DNA of 64,000 bases from AP-15 sp963736715. Lineage in GTDB: Bacteria > Pseudomonadota > Alphaproteobacteria > ATCC43930 > CGMCC-115725. This document shows, piece after piece, positions 8,308 to 16,464 of the stretch. Position numbers and translations under genes: made by a program. Below the pieces are notes generated by a model. It did not search any database and was not told the origin of the DNA. It saw only the letters and a program-made list of their open reading frames with translations. Location of the stretch: contig CAVTQA010000017.1 of the NCBI GenBank assembly GCA_963736715.1, forward strand, positions 31,217 to 95,216, written 5' to 3'. How positions within the stretch are numbered: position 1 is the stretch's first letter; each line of letters starts with the position of its first letter.

Positions 8308-9114
8308 TCATTCCCAGGGATTGCGCGGCCGGATGGGCCGGCGGCCGGCTTGCGGCACGGAGCCGCGATAGGAAGAGCGGCGGCCGGCAAAGCCACGCGG
8401 GGGAGCAGAGGCAAAGGCTTGGCTGCGGGGCGGCTGCAGCAACGTTACGCCGCTCGGGCGCAACACTATGACGAGAACCAATCCGGTGACGAAGCCGCCG
8501 ACATGCGCCCAGAACGCCACGCCCGGCCGGCCAGGGGCGGCCATCAGGCCGCTTACCAGCTGCATCGCGAACCACAAGCCGAGCATCGTCCAGGCCGGCA
8601 CGTTGACGATGCGAAAGAAGATCACGATCCACACAAAGCAGCGCACATTCGCGCCCGGGTGGAGCAGAAGATAGGCGCCGAGGACACCGGCGATCGCGCC
8701 GCTCGCTCCGACCATCGGAATGTGCGAAGTAGGGTTCGAGTACGCCTGGGCGAGCGCCGCCACAATGCCGCAAGTCAAATAAAGGAGCAGATAGCGTCCG
8801 CGTCCGAGCACGTCCTCCACGTTGTTTCCGAAAATCCACAGATAAAGCATGTTGCCCAGCAGATGGAACCAGCCGCCGTGCAGGAACATGCTTGTCAGCA
8901 CCGTCGCCCAAGGCGCCAAGACCTGATAATTCCGCGGCGGATGCCAGACCCCGAACAGCTCCGCCGGGACCATTCCATAGGCGTAGAGGATTAAGCGCTC
9001 GTTGTGACCGAGCTGCCATAAAAACGCCCCGGTGCACGCGCCGATCAGGAAATAGGTGAGGATCGGCGGGTTGACGGTCGGATTGTCGTCAGACAGCGGG
9101 ATGGCAAAGATCAT
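8308..9114 (-). CDS. Rhomboid-family intramembrane serine protease
   Basis: A 268-aa polytopic membrane protein. Rhomboid hallmarks are present: HGGWFHLLGN at 79-88, the catalytic serine S138 in GASGAIAG and the catalytic H204 in FWAHVGGF. It cleaves transmembrane substrates in the inner membrane. The C-terminal ~50 residues are a basic, low-complexity cytoplasmic tail. The gene follows thiG on the same strand with a 48-bp gap and could be read through from the thiamine operon, though no functional link is known. Confidence 0.9.
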   Translation of the reverse strand: MIFAIPLSDDNPTVNPPILTYFLIGACTGAFLWQLGHNERLILYAYGMVPAELFGVWHPPRNYQVLAPWATVLTSMFLHGGWFHLLGNMLYLWIFGNNVEDVLGRGRYLLLYLTCGIVAALAQAYSNPTSHIPMVGASGAIAGVLGAYLLLHPGANVRCFVWIVIFFRIVNVPAWTMLGLWFAMQLVSGLMAAPGRPGVAFWAHVGGFVTGLVLVIVLRPSGVTLLQPPRSQAFASAPPRGFAGRRSSYRGSVPQAGRRPIRPRNPWE

Positions 9115-9162
9115 GCCGAGGACCCGCCGACAGCGCGGACGCCCCGGAGGGCGCCTGTCCGG

Positions 9163-9933
9163 TCAGGAGCCGACGAGGCCGAGCTGCGGGCTCGAAGGTT
9201 CGGCAAAACGGCGCCTCGGGATGCGGCCGGCAAGCCGTGCGAGGCGGCCGGCTTCCACTGCGGCGCGCATCGCGGCGGCCATTCGGCGCGGATCACGGGA
9301 TTGGGCGATAGCGGTGTCCACCATAACCGCGTCGCATCCGAGCTCCATCGCAAAGGCCGCATCGGAAGCAGTCCCGATGCCGGCGTCGAGCACCACGGGG
9401 ACCGGGCTGCGCGAGCAGATCAGCTCGATCGCCGTCGGATTGGCAATTCCCATGCCCGAACCGATCAGCGATCCGAGCGGCATGACCGCCGCGCATCCGA
9501 CATCGGCCAGTTTTTGGCAGGTCACCGGGTCTTCGTTGCAATACGGAAGCACCGTAAAGCCCTTACGGACCAGCTCCTCGGCGGCATGAACGAGCTGCTC
9601 GACATCGGGGTAAAGGAGCTCGCGATCGCCGATCAATTCGAGCTTGACCCAGTTCGTTTCGAGCGCTTCGCGCGCCAGTTCGGCGGTCAGAATGGCGTCT
9701 CGTGCGGTGACGCACCCGGCCGTGTTCGGCAACAGCCGGTATCTGCCGCCGAGAACATCCACCAGACTCTCGGCATAGCCCTCCAGGCTGATGCGGCGGA
9801 TCGAGGCGGTGACCAATTCCGCGCCGCTCGCTTCGAGGCAATCGAGCATCACCTGCTGGTTCGGATAACGAGCAGTGCCGACAATCAGCCGGGAGGCAAA
9901 CGAGGTATCAGCAATGGTAAAGGGATCGGTCAT
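9163..9933 (-). CDS. thiG: Thiazole synthase
   Basis: ThiG builds the thiazole phosphate moiety of thiamine from DXP, the ThiS thiocarboxylate and dehydroglycine. The 256-aa protein has the expected TIM-barrel motifs: RLIVGTARYP near 15-24, the Schiff-base lysine K97 in WVKLELIGD, LPYCNEDP, MPLGSLIGSG and VLDAGIGTASDAA. It is the third gene after thiO and thiS in an operon controlled by a TPP riboswitch. thiE, often next, is absent; a rhomboid gene follows instead. Confidence 0.95.
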   Translation of the reverse strand: MTDPFTIADTSFASRLIVGTARYPNQQVMLDCLEASGAELVTASIRRISLEGYAESLVDVLGGRYRLLPNTAGCVTARDAILTAELAREALETNWVKLELIGDRELLYPDVEQLVHAAEELVRKGFTVLPYCNEDPVTCQKLADVGCAAVMPLGSLIGSGMGIANPTAIELICSRSPVPVVLDAGIGTASDAAFAMELGCDAVMVDTAIAQSRDPRRMAAAMRAAVEAGRLARLAGRIPRRRFAEPSSPQLGLVGS

Positions 9934-9973
9934 CGGGCATTGTCCTGCTGAAATTCTCTGCTGGGAGCCGGCC

Positions 9974-10177
9974 TCAACCGCCCGAAAACGGGCGGACGAT
10001 CTCGACAGCGTCGCCGGGTCCGAGAGGTTTGGACGACCATTCGGAACGGCGGACTACGGAACCGTTGACGGCAACGGCGACAAACCGGGCGACAGGATCG
10101 ACGCCGCGGAATGCCAGCAGCTCACTCACGGTCGTCACCGCGAGCTCCTCTTCCACCCCGTTGACCTTGAGCCGCAT
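9974..10177 (-). CDS. thiS: Sulfur carrier protein ThiS
   Basis: A 67-aa ubiquitin-fold sulfur carrier ending in the required Gly-Gly (VRPFSGG), whose C-terminal thiocarboxylate donates sulfur to ThiG. The start MRLKVNG at 10177 overlaps the thiO stop in a TGATG arrangement, implying translational coupling. thiG begins 40 bp downstream. Confidence 0.93.
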   Translation of the reverse strand: MRLKVNGVEEELAVTTVSELLAFRGVDPVARFVAVAVNGSVVRRSEWSSKPLGPGDAVEIVRPFSGG

Positions 10178-11376
10178 CAGCGGACCTCCGCGGCGATGTC
10201 GCACCCTATGGTCGTGCCAAATTGGCCGTCGTTATTGCTGAATCGCTCGGGGGTGAACGGCCGAACCGCCTCGGGCAAATGGCCTGTCAACACGAAGGCG
10301 CTGACTGCCTCGGCGGTCAGCGGCGTCAGCAGGATTCCGTTGCGATGATGTCCGGTTGCGATGACCAGCCCGGCGATTCCGCTCGGCCCCAGCATGGGAG
10401 CATCGTCTCGCGAACCAGGACGAAAGCCTACCCAAGTCTCGGCCACCGCAAGCTCCTCGATGCCCGGCACGGCGCGCCAGGCGCCCTCGATCAGCGCCAG
10501 CAAGCCGCCTGCCGTGATCGTGTCGTCAAAGCCTCGCTCCTCGACGGTCCCGCCGACCACGAGCCGTCCGTCCCGGCGCGGCACCAAATAGCCCCGCGGA
10601 AGCCATACGACGTGGTGCAGCAGCGGGTTCGCCGGATCCATGCTCAACGCCAGCATCTGACCTTTTATCGGACGGACCGGGGGGAGATGAGCCACCGGAA
10701 CCCCGGCGATCTCGCGCGACCAGGCCCCGGCAGCCAGCACGATGACATCTGCAGGTTCGCGGCGGTGCTCGGTAACGGCCGCGGTTATGCGCCCGCCGGT
10801 GATTTCAACCTCTCGGACCGGATCGTGTTCGTAAAGTACGGCTCCGGACTTGCGAGCCGCCTTTGCGAGAGCTTCGACGAGCCGGCGGTTGTCGACTTGA
10901 TGATCCCGCGGGCTGAGGACGGCGCCGGCGATGCCCGGCCGCAAGTGCGGCTCTCGCCGCCGCGCCTCTGCCCCCGACAGCCATTCGAGATCGAGCCCGA
11001 GGCTTTTCTGGAAATCAAAGGTGAAGCGCAGCTGCTCGGCATCGTCGCGGGTCAGGGCGACGACGATCGTACCCTCGTCGCGATAGCCGACCGAGACGCC
11101 GGATACCGCCTCGAGTTCGCGCGCGAAATCCGGCCACATGCGCTGGCTTTCGAGCGTCAAGGCGAGCAGCGCCTCCTCGCCGGGCTCGGTCTCGACCGCG
11201 GCGGCCAGCATTCCCGCAGCCGCCCAGCTCGCGCCGCGTCCGGCCGCTGCACGGTCGTAGACGGCAATCGAGCAACCGGCTTGGGCAAGCCGCCAGGCAA
11301 TCCCCAAGCCCATGACCCCGGCGCCGATGATGACGGTCTTCGGGCGAAACGACGAGACGGTAATCGACGCGGTGAT
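10177..11376 (-). CDS. thiO: Glycine oxidase ThiO
   Basis: An FAD-dependent amine oxidase that supplies dehydroglycine for thiazole synthesis. The N-terminal Rossmann motif GAGVMGLGIAWRLA, the GASWAAAGML segment and the C-terminal TGHHRNGILLTP are typical of ThiO. The start is unusual: between the TPP aptamer and the FAD motif there is no in-frame ATG, GTG or TTG. An AUC at 11376 lies six bases after GGGAG, the 3' edge of the aptamer, and gives 399 residues, close to the family length. A GTG at 11472 is in frame but lies inside the aptamer. The function is firm; the start is inference. Confidence 0.9.
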   Translation of the reverse strand: MTASITVSSFRPKTVIIGAGVMGLGIAWRLAQAGCSIAVYDRAAAGRGASWAAAGMLAAAVETEPGEEALLALTLESQRMWPDFARELEAVSGVSVGYRDEGTIVVALTRDDAEQLRFTFDFQKSLGLDLEWLSGAEARRREPHLRPGIAGAVLSPRDHQVDNRRLVEALAKAARKSGAVLYEHDPVREVEITGGRITAAVTEHRREPADVIVLAAGAWSREIAGVPVAHLPPVRPIKGQMLALSMDPANPLLHHVVWLPRGYLVPRRDGRLVVGGTVEERGFDDTITAGGLLALIEGAWRAVPGIEELAVAETWVGFRPGSRDDAPMLGPSGIAGLVIATGHHRNGILLTPLTAEAVSAFVLTGHLPEAVRPFTPERFSNNDGQFGTTIGCDIAAEVR

Positions 11377-11378
11377 GG

Positions 11379-11482
11379 CGGACTCCCTTCGCCGGGCAAG
11401 CCCGGCCAGGTTCAGTGGGTCTGATCTCAGCCGGTTCGGCTGCGCATAATCGCCTGCGCGGCCGACCAGCACCCCAGCCTCC
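11379..11482 (-). promoter_or_regulatory. TPP riboswitch (THI element)
   Basis: On the minus strand the leader shows the conserved TPP aptamer blocks in order: GGGGTGC (near 11477-11470), CTGAGA (near 11431-11426), ACCC, GAACCTG (near 11413-11407) and CGAAGGGA (near 11391-11384). GGCT at the 5' end can pair with AGTC at the 3' end to close P1. It sits directly before thiO, so thiamine pyrophosphate should repress thiO-thiS-thiG. The conserved GGGA doubles as the likely ribosome-binding site, suggesting translational control by sequestration. Confidence 0.9.
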
Positions 11483-11610
11483 TCGGCAATTTCGGACCAA
11501 GGCTTTGCAGATGCAAGGACTTTGTTGGGCCGGTCTGCGTTGTCGGGAGTGCGCGAGACGCGTTTGGCGATCAGGGCATTCGGGGAGATGTAAATCGCCG
11601 CTTTAACATA

Positions 11611-11628
11611 TGTAGCTTCCCTGCTACA
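11611..11628. promoter_or_regulatory. Palindromic operator-like site
   Basis: TGTAGC (11611-11616) and GCTACA (11623-11628) form a perfect 6-bp inverted repeat with a 6-bp spacer, 33 bp before the preferred start of the response regulator gene. It could bind a dimeric regulator. No binding protein can be named from the site. Confidence 0.4.
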
Positions 11629-11661
11629 GTTATGCCCAACCCACTACGTAGTCGTCAGCTC

Positions 11662-12018
11662 ATGGCGCATATCCTACTCGTAGAAGATGACGCCGATGTA
11701 CAATCAATCGTGTCGGAGTTTCTCGCGGCCGTAGGCCATCGGGTGATTTCCGCGTCATCGGCGGAACAGGCGCGACTCGTTCTTACGAGCGAGCCGGTCG
11801 ATATCGCGTTGATTGATTGCCTGATGAGCGGCGAGCGGGGAAACTCGCTAGCCGAACACACATCGAGGCTGGGCATTCCGACAATCTTGACGAGCGGCGA
11901 TCCCCACTACATCGAGACGCGTTCAGGGGATTCTTTTCCCTTTTTACCCAAACCGTTTCGCTTAACCAGTCTCGACGAGCTGATTGTTCGCACTTTGTGC
12001 GGGTCGGGGACGACTTGA
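11662..12018 (+). CDS. Single-domain response regulator
   Basis: A 118-aa receiver domain with no output domain. The acidic pocket is D9-D10 (LVEDDAD), the phospho-acceptor is D52 (ALIDCLM) and the conserved lysine is in FLPKPF. It resembles CheY-like or phosphorelay intermediates. I chose ATG 11662 (MAHILLVEDD) because an upstream ATG at 11632 would leave the TGTAGC palindrome in its ribosome-binding region. No histidine kinase is adjacent; the gene is convergent with a Crp/Fnr regulator. Confidence 0.85.
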   Translation: MAHILLVEDDADVQSIVSEFLAAVGHRVISASSAEQARLVLTSEPVDIALIDCLMSGERGNSLAEHTSRLGIPTILTSGDPHYIETRSGDSFPFLPKPFRLTSLDELIVRTLCGSGTT

Positions 12019-12051
12019 TCGCAATAGTCGCCCCGCGCGAATCCGGAGCTG

Positions 12052-12789
12052 TTACAGAAGCGCTCTTCTGCCGGCGGCAGCGCCCAGCGGGATATACCCG
12101 GCGAGGTCCGTGAGCTTCGGCCGGTCGAAGATGACGAGTGTGCCGTTTTGAATCTCTGCGAGCCGGCGCTCGCGAAGCGACTCGAGTGTTCGCGCGACAT
12201 GCACCCGCGACAGACCGGCGGCGTCGGCCAGATCGCGCCGCTGTAATGGGAAGGGACAGGTCGAGCCTCCATTGACCATGGCACGTTGCCGCAGGCGGTC
12301 GAAGGTCTCGAGCATCAAGTAGGCGATCCGCTGTTCCGCGGTGTTGCGCCCGAGCAATGAAAGCCGAATATCCATCCGCTGCTCCTCCTCGACTCGCGTC
12401 TGCAAGACGTTCAGCGCGAGCGCAGGGTGGCCGGTGAACAGATCGGAAAAACCTCGGCCTTGGAGAACACAGAGAGTGGCCGTGGTGATCGCCTGAACGG
12501 AGTGCTTGACCCTGCCCAAAACCGCCGAGGCCATCCCGACCGTGTCGCCGGGGAGCACTATATCGAGGATCTGACGCGCACCGTGCGGGAGGCGGTGGTA
12601 GCGGATCGCCCATCCTTCGAACAATGTGTAGACCGGCCCCCCCACCTCGTCCTCGCGGATGATGTCGACGCGGGGCGCGACAACGATGTGGTCCGTCTTC
12701 ATCTCAGTGATGAAGCCGAGCTCATGTTCCGAGAACGGCCTGAAGAAAGTCCTTCGTCGGAGCGGACATTGCTCGCAAGGCACGAACAT
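12052..12789 (-). CDS. Crp/Fnr-family transcriptional regulator
   Basis: A 245-aa regulator with an N-terminal cyclic-nucleotide-type sensor barrel and a C-terminal winged helix (LADAAGLSRVHVARTLESLR is the recognition helix region). The N-terminus has C5-x2-C8 (CEQCPLR), a pair seen in several alphaproteobacterial FNR/FixK-type proteins, but the four-cysteine iron-sulfur set of FNR is not complete. A redox or stress role is plausible. It ends 33 bp from the convergent response regulator. Confidence 0.85.
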   Translation of the reverse strand: MFVPCEQCPLRRRTFFRPFSEHELGFITEMKTDHIVVAPRVDIIREDEVGGPVYTLFEGWAIRYHRLPHGARQILDIVLPGDTVGMASAVLGRVKHSVQAITTATLCVLQGRGFSDLFTGHPALALNVLQTRVEEEQRMDIRLSLLGRNTAEQRIAYLMLETFDRLRQRAMVNGGSTCPFPLQRRDLADAAGLSRVHVARTLESLRERRLAEIQNGTLVIFDRPKLTDLAGYIPLGAAAGRRALL

Positions 12790-13485
12790 CGGCGCCGCCT
12801 ACCCTCCCAAACCGGTGGCGTTCTTATCTTATTAACCGAACGAGAAGCAGCTAAATTCCGCAGGAAAATCAAAGAGATTGGGAACGTAACCGGATAGCTT
12901 CGGAAGATCATTACTGTGCGATCAATTCAGGTTAAGCAGCATCACATGTTTCGAGATGTGAAGCAGTGCCGTTTACATTCCGACCTAGCCCGGCGCGCTC
13001 GGGGTGGAAGTGAAGCAAGGGCAGGCGATTATCCTTGGCGCGTCTGCAACACGCCCGTTGCCCAATGAGCAACACTAAAATTGCCACAATGTTCGGATCT
13101 CATGCACGTTGGGGAAAGCGCCGATTGGCGGTGCCGCCGGCCGGATGAGGTGGAGCGATGGCTGTTGGTTCGCTGCAAAAACAGCCAGGAGAGGCCGCGG
13201 GCGACCGTCTGCCGAGCCTCCGAGACAAAGGCGTGGATGCGCGGATCAAGTCCGCGTAAGACGAGTGGTTGGATGCCTGCGAGTTCCCAACCGGTTATCC
13301 TTGCAAGGAAATATCCCCAGACAGCCCTGCTCAAAAGCGGGAATCCATCTGCATCAGCGGGGCATGGATTCCCCGGAATGACGATTTTCCGAGACAGCTA
13401 CAAAATTCCGGGAATTTGCCGCTGGAGAGGTGCTTCTTGGCGCAGATTGGGTCAAGGTCCGCGACAGTAGGAGGAGGCGGCTACG
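12790..13485. other. Long intergenic region with repeats
   Basis: About 700 bp without a convincing gene. It is less GC-rich near 12830-12960, the probable promoter region of the Crp/Fnr gene. From about 13205 it holds dispersed-repeat sequence: a GCGCGGATCAAGTCCGCG hairpin near 13238-13256 and the unit annotated at 13339-13383. Open frames here translate to repeat-derived peptides (VLRGLDPRIHAF type) and were not called. Confidence 0.5.
13339..13383. repeat. Dispersed palindromic repeat
   Basis: GGGAATCCAT (13339-13348) and ATGGATTCCC (13364-13373) form a perfect 10-bp stem, followed by CCGGAATGACG, the same terminus as the repeat at 11-132. Confidence 0.6.
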
Positions 13486-13728
13486 ATGAAGTTCAAGGTG
13501 GACATCGATTGCACTCCGGATGAGGCGCGAGCCTTTTTCGGCTTGCCGGATGTGAAGCCTCTGCAGGAGGCGCTGCTGCCGGAAGTCGAGCAGCGTTTGA
13601 GAGCCATACTCAAGGGCATGGACCCGGAGGCGATGCTGAAGGCGTGGCTGCCGGCGACCTTCAAAGGGTTTGAGCAGCTGCAGCAAATGTTTTTCGCGAA
13701 CATGCCGGGCGCGAGCGACAGGAAATAG
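13486..13728 (+). CDS. DUF6489 family protein
   Basis: An 80-aa cytoplasmic protein beginning MKFKVDIDCTPDEARAFFGL, a sequence I recognise as the DUF6489 family found mainly in alphaproteobacteria. It is acidic and helical and ends in a Met/Phe-rich amphipathic segment (LQQMFFANMPG). GTAGGAGGAGG precedes the ATG. The GNAT acetyltransferase starts 2 bp downstream, so the two are co-transcribed. Function unknown. Confidence 0.8.
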   Translation: MKFKVDIDCTPDEARAFFGLPDVKPLQEALLPEVEQRLRAILKGMDPEAMLKAWLPATFKGFEQLQQMFFANMPGASDRK

Positions 13729-13730
13729 CG

Positions 13731-14276
13731 GTGACAGACACGCTGCGCACGGCGCGGCTGGTCCTTCGGCAGTGGTGCGATGACGATGCCGCGGCTTTCG
13801 CCGAGCTCTCCGCCGATTCTGCCGTCATGCAATACCTGGTGCCTTTTGCTGACCGCGCAGCCATGGACGCCTGGGTCGTGGCGGCCCGCACGCATTGGCG
13901 GGAGCATGGCTTCGGTCCGTGGGTCGTCGAGCTTCCCGGCGAACCGCTCATGATCGGCGTTGTCGGCCTCAGCAACTTGCGTTTCGCGCTGCCGTGCGCG
14001 CCGGCGGTCGAGGCCGCCTGGCGCTTAGCCCGTCCTTATTGGGGACAGGGCTATGCCTATGAGGCCGCACGGGCCGCGATTGACGACGGTTTCGACCGGC
14101 TCGGTCTCGAAGAGATCGTCGCCTTCACTGTGCCGGCGAACCTGGCGTCGCGGCGGGTCATGGAAAAGCTCGGGATGACCCGTGACCCGGCAGAAGATTT
14201 CGATTTCGAGCATCCGCGGGTGCCGCCGGGGCACCCGTTGCGCCGCCATGTCCTTTACCGGCTTCAGCGGTCGTGA
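13731..14276 (+). CDS. GNAT-family N-acetyltransferase (RimJ/RimL-like)
   Basis: A 181-aa acetyltransferase_3-type protein. LRTARLVLRQW is the usual N-terminal strand; the acetyl-CoA loop region is ARPYWGQGYAYEAARAAI; NLASRRVMEKLGM is the typical C-terminal motif. It probably acetylates an amino group on a protein or small molecule. A GTG start at 13731 follows the DUF6489 stop, and the TGA overlaps the GTG of the phosphatase gene downstream. Confidence 0.85.
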   Translation: MTDTLRTARLVLRQWCDDDAAAFAELSADSAVMQYLVPFADRAAMDAWVVAARTHWREHGFGPWVVELPGEPLMIGVVGLSNLRFALPCAPAVEAAWRLARPYWGQGYAYEAARAAIDDGFDRLGLEEIVAFTVPANLASRRVMEKLGMTRDPAEDFDFEHPRVPPGHPLRRHVLYRLQRS

Positions 14277-14902
14277 CCGGCTGCATCCTGCTGGTCCGGC
14301 ACGGCGAGACCGAATGGAACCGGGAGAGACGCAATCAGGGCCGCTTCGACTCGCCCTTGACCGAACGAGGTATTGCGCAAGCCCATGCAATCGGACGGCT
14401 GATCGGGATGTTGCCGGACGCCGCAGCGGGCCGCATCGTCGCCAGCCCGCTGGGCCGCGCGCGGCGAACTGCCGAGATCATCTGCGAGCACCTCGACCCT
14501 GCCCCGGAGCTCGGCCTCGACGATCGGCTCCGGGAGCTTTCGATCGGCTCATGGGACGGTTTGACCTATAGCGAGATCGCCATGTGCGCCCCCGGAATCT
14601 TCGATGGAGCCGGGCGCTCCGAGTGGTGTTTCCGCTCGCCCGATGGAGAGCGGTACGAGGGCTTTGCGGCGCGCGTCGGCGACTGGCTGAGCGAGACAGT
14701 CGATGCGCCGCTCACAATTGTCGTGACGCATGGCATGGTCAGCCGCGTCCTGCGCGGTCTCTACGCGCGCCTGCCGCGCGAGGCGGCGCTGACGTTGCCA
14801 GTGCCGCAGGACAGGGTCTTTCGGCTGTCCAATGGCGCGATCGAAGAAATTCCGGTCAGGCCACCGGCCGCCTCCTCGGCGCCGGGCCGAACCGGCTACT
14901 GA
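14273..14902 (+). CDS. Histidine phosphatase superfamily (PGM-like)
   Basis: A 209-aa protein with the RHG signature R9-H10 in LVRHGETEWN, a conserved ASPLGRARRTAEII segment and a second catalytic histidine in VVTHGMVSRVLRG. The family includes cofactor-dependent phosphoglycerate mutases and small-molecule phosphatases; the size and motifs fit a phosphatase. A GTG start overlaps the GNAT stop by four bases, completing a three-gene operon. Confidence 0.88.
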   Translation: MTGCILLVRHGETEWNRERRNQGRFDSPLTERGIAQAHAIGRLIGMLPDAAAGRIVASPLGRARRTAEIICEHLDPAPELGLDDRLRELSIGSWDGLTYSEIAMCAPGIFDGAGRSEWCFRSPDGERYEGFAARVGDWLSETVDAPLTIVVTHGMVSRVLRGLYARLPREAALTLPVPQDRVFRLSNGAIEEIPVRPPAASSAPGRTGY

Positions 14903-14910
14903 CGTTTCGT

Positions 14911-16134
14911 TTACCCGGATGTTCGGAACTGCGGCGGTGGCGATTGAACGACCGGTGCGGCGGCGTCGAGAATTTGACGCCGGTCGCCGGAGCTGGGCGG
15001 ATAAATGCGCTCGCAGTTGATCAGCTGCTTGGTCAGCTTAGCGGCGGCGCCCGTCGTGACGACCCGGCGGTCCCAGCCCTCGGTGTAGACGGCGCCCCAA
15101 GGCCCGAGATCGAGGATCGTGGTGTACCAGTCGATGCGCAGCGGCAGCATGGGTTTTCCCACAAGATCGCACACGACGTTATGACCGGCAAAGCGGCCCA
15201 TTGGTCTGGCATGCTGACAAGACATCACCGAGCTGTGCCGATCATCCACAATCGCATAGGCGGCATCGCCGGCGGCAAAGGTATGCGCCATCCCCTCGAC
15301 CCGCATAAAGCGGTCGACCGGAACCCGGCCGAACCGGTCATGCCGAACCGGAAAAAGCTCGGTCAAAGGGTTGGCCCGCATGCCGGCGCACCAGACGATT
15401 GTCGCGGCGGGGATCTTTTCGCCGCTCGAGAGTGTGGCGCCGGATCCGTCGATCGCGCTGATCGCGACGCCGGTGCGGGTCACGACCTCGAGAAAGGCGA
15501 GCGCTTCCGCGATCACATGACAGGCGCCCTCGCCCATATCGGAGCCGACCTGCGGCTTATGGTCAGCGAGAATTACTCGCGGAGCCACCGCGCCCGCCAA
15601 GCGCAATTTCCCGAGCAGCTCGGTTGCCGCTTCGATGCCCGTCAACCCCGCGCCGACGACCAGCGCGGTGTATTGCCCAGGCGAGTGCGGCTGCGCCGAG
15701 AGGCTCTGGATGTGGGTATTGAGGCGCGCGGCGCCGCCGTAAGTGTCGACATCGAAGGCAAATTCGCCGAGGCCGGGAATGTCGGGGCGGACCAGCCCGC
15801 TGCCCAGGGCGAAGACCAGCCGGTCATAGGAGAGCGATCGACGTGTGGCACCGACGGAATAGGTGACCAGGCGGCTATCGAAGTCGATGCCGATGACCTC
15901 GCCCGCCACGCGCTCGACGCCAATTGGTTCAAGCACCTCGTCGAGCGCCACCCTGACGCCGCTCAGATCGCGCTCGTAATTTCGCACGCGGATCGCATGC
16001 CACTGGTCGCGATTGACCAAAGTCACCTGGACCGCGTCCCGGCCGATATCGAATTCGTCCAGCGCGCGCGCCGCGCCGGCCGCGCTCCACAGCCCGGCGA
16101 ACCCGGCACCCAGGACGATGATGCGCGCCGTCAC
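14911..16134 (-). CDS. NDH-2-like FAD/NAD(P) oxidoreductase
   Basis: A 407-aa two-dinucleotide-binding-domain flavoprotein: an FAD site GAGFAGLW at residues 9-16, an NAD site VVGAGLTGIEAA in the middle and FAAGDAAYA near the FAD C-terminal contact. It resembles type II NADH dehydrogenases, which pass electrons to quinone at the membrane, but lacks an obvious C-terminal amphipathic anchor, so the acceptor is uncertain. The start overlaps the stop of the upstream ABM monooxygenase by four bases, so they are co-translated and may work as a pair. Confidence 0.8.
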   Translation of the reverse strand: MTARIIVLGAGFAGLWSAAGAARALDEFDIGRDAVQVTLVNRDQWHAIRVRNYERDLSGVRVALDEVLEPIGVERVAGEVIGIDFDSRLVTYSVGATRRSLSYDRLVFALGSGLVRPDIPGLGEFAFDVDTYGGAARLNTHIQSLSAQPHSPGQYTALVVGAGLTGIEAATELLGKLRLAGAVAPRVILADHKPQVGSDMGEGACHVIAEALAFLEVVTRTGVAISAIDGSGATLSSGEKIPAATIVWCAGMRANPLTELFPVRHDRFGRVPVDRFMRVEGMAHTFAAGDAAYAIVDDRHSSVMSCQHARPMGRFAGHNVVCDLVGKPMLPLRIDWYTTILDLGPWGAVYTEGWDRRVVTTGAAAKLTKQLINCERIYPPSSGDRRQILDAAAPVVQSPPPQFRTSG

Positions 16135-16454
16135 GGGCTCGTTCGTTCGACGGTCTGGATGACGTCGAAGCCCTCGAACTCGGGGTGCCCGAGATAGAGT
16201 GGCCTGTTCTGTCCGGCGCTGCCGTGGGCGAGGCGGAACGCTTCCGACCGCGTCCAGGCTTCGAAATCTTCCCGGCTCCGCCAGACCGTGTGGGATGAGT
16301 AGAGGACGTGGTCCTCGCGCTCAGGTCCGCGAAGCAGGTGAAATTCAATAAAGCCCGGCACATCGCGCAAATGCGTGTCCCGCGATGTCCACACGCGCTC
16401 GAACTCCGCGCGCGCATCAGGGATGACTTTGAAACGGTTCATAGCGATGAACAT
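16131..16454 (-). CDS. Antibiotic biosynthesis monooxygenase (ABM) domain protein
   Basis: A 107-aa ferredoxin-like ABM protein similar to HmoA/HmoB heme-degrading monooxygenases and quinol monooxygenases. It has the N-terminal MNRFKVIPDARAEFERVW strand-helix and VLYSSHTVWRSREDFEAW. It may oxidise heme or a quinol using the overlapping downstream NDH-2-like flavoprotein as electron donor; that link is inference from the four-base overlap. Confidence 0.8.
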   Translation of the reverse strand: MFIAMNRFKVIPDARAEFERVWTSRDTHLRDVPGFIEFHLLRGPEREDHVLYSSHTVWRSREDFEAWTRSEAFRLAHGSAGQNRPLYLGHPEFEGFDVIQTVERTSP

Positions 16455-16464
16455 TTGCCGGTTC

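Noticed and set aside
13029..13470. Several open frames around 13.1-13.4 kb
   Set aside because: Their translations (GLDPRIHAF type) are read-through of dispersed repeats rather than genes.
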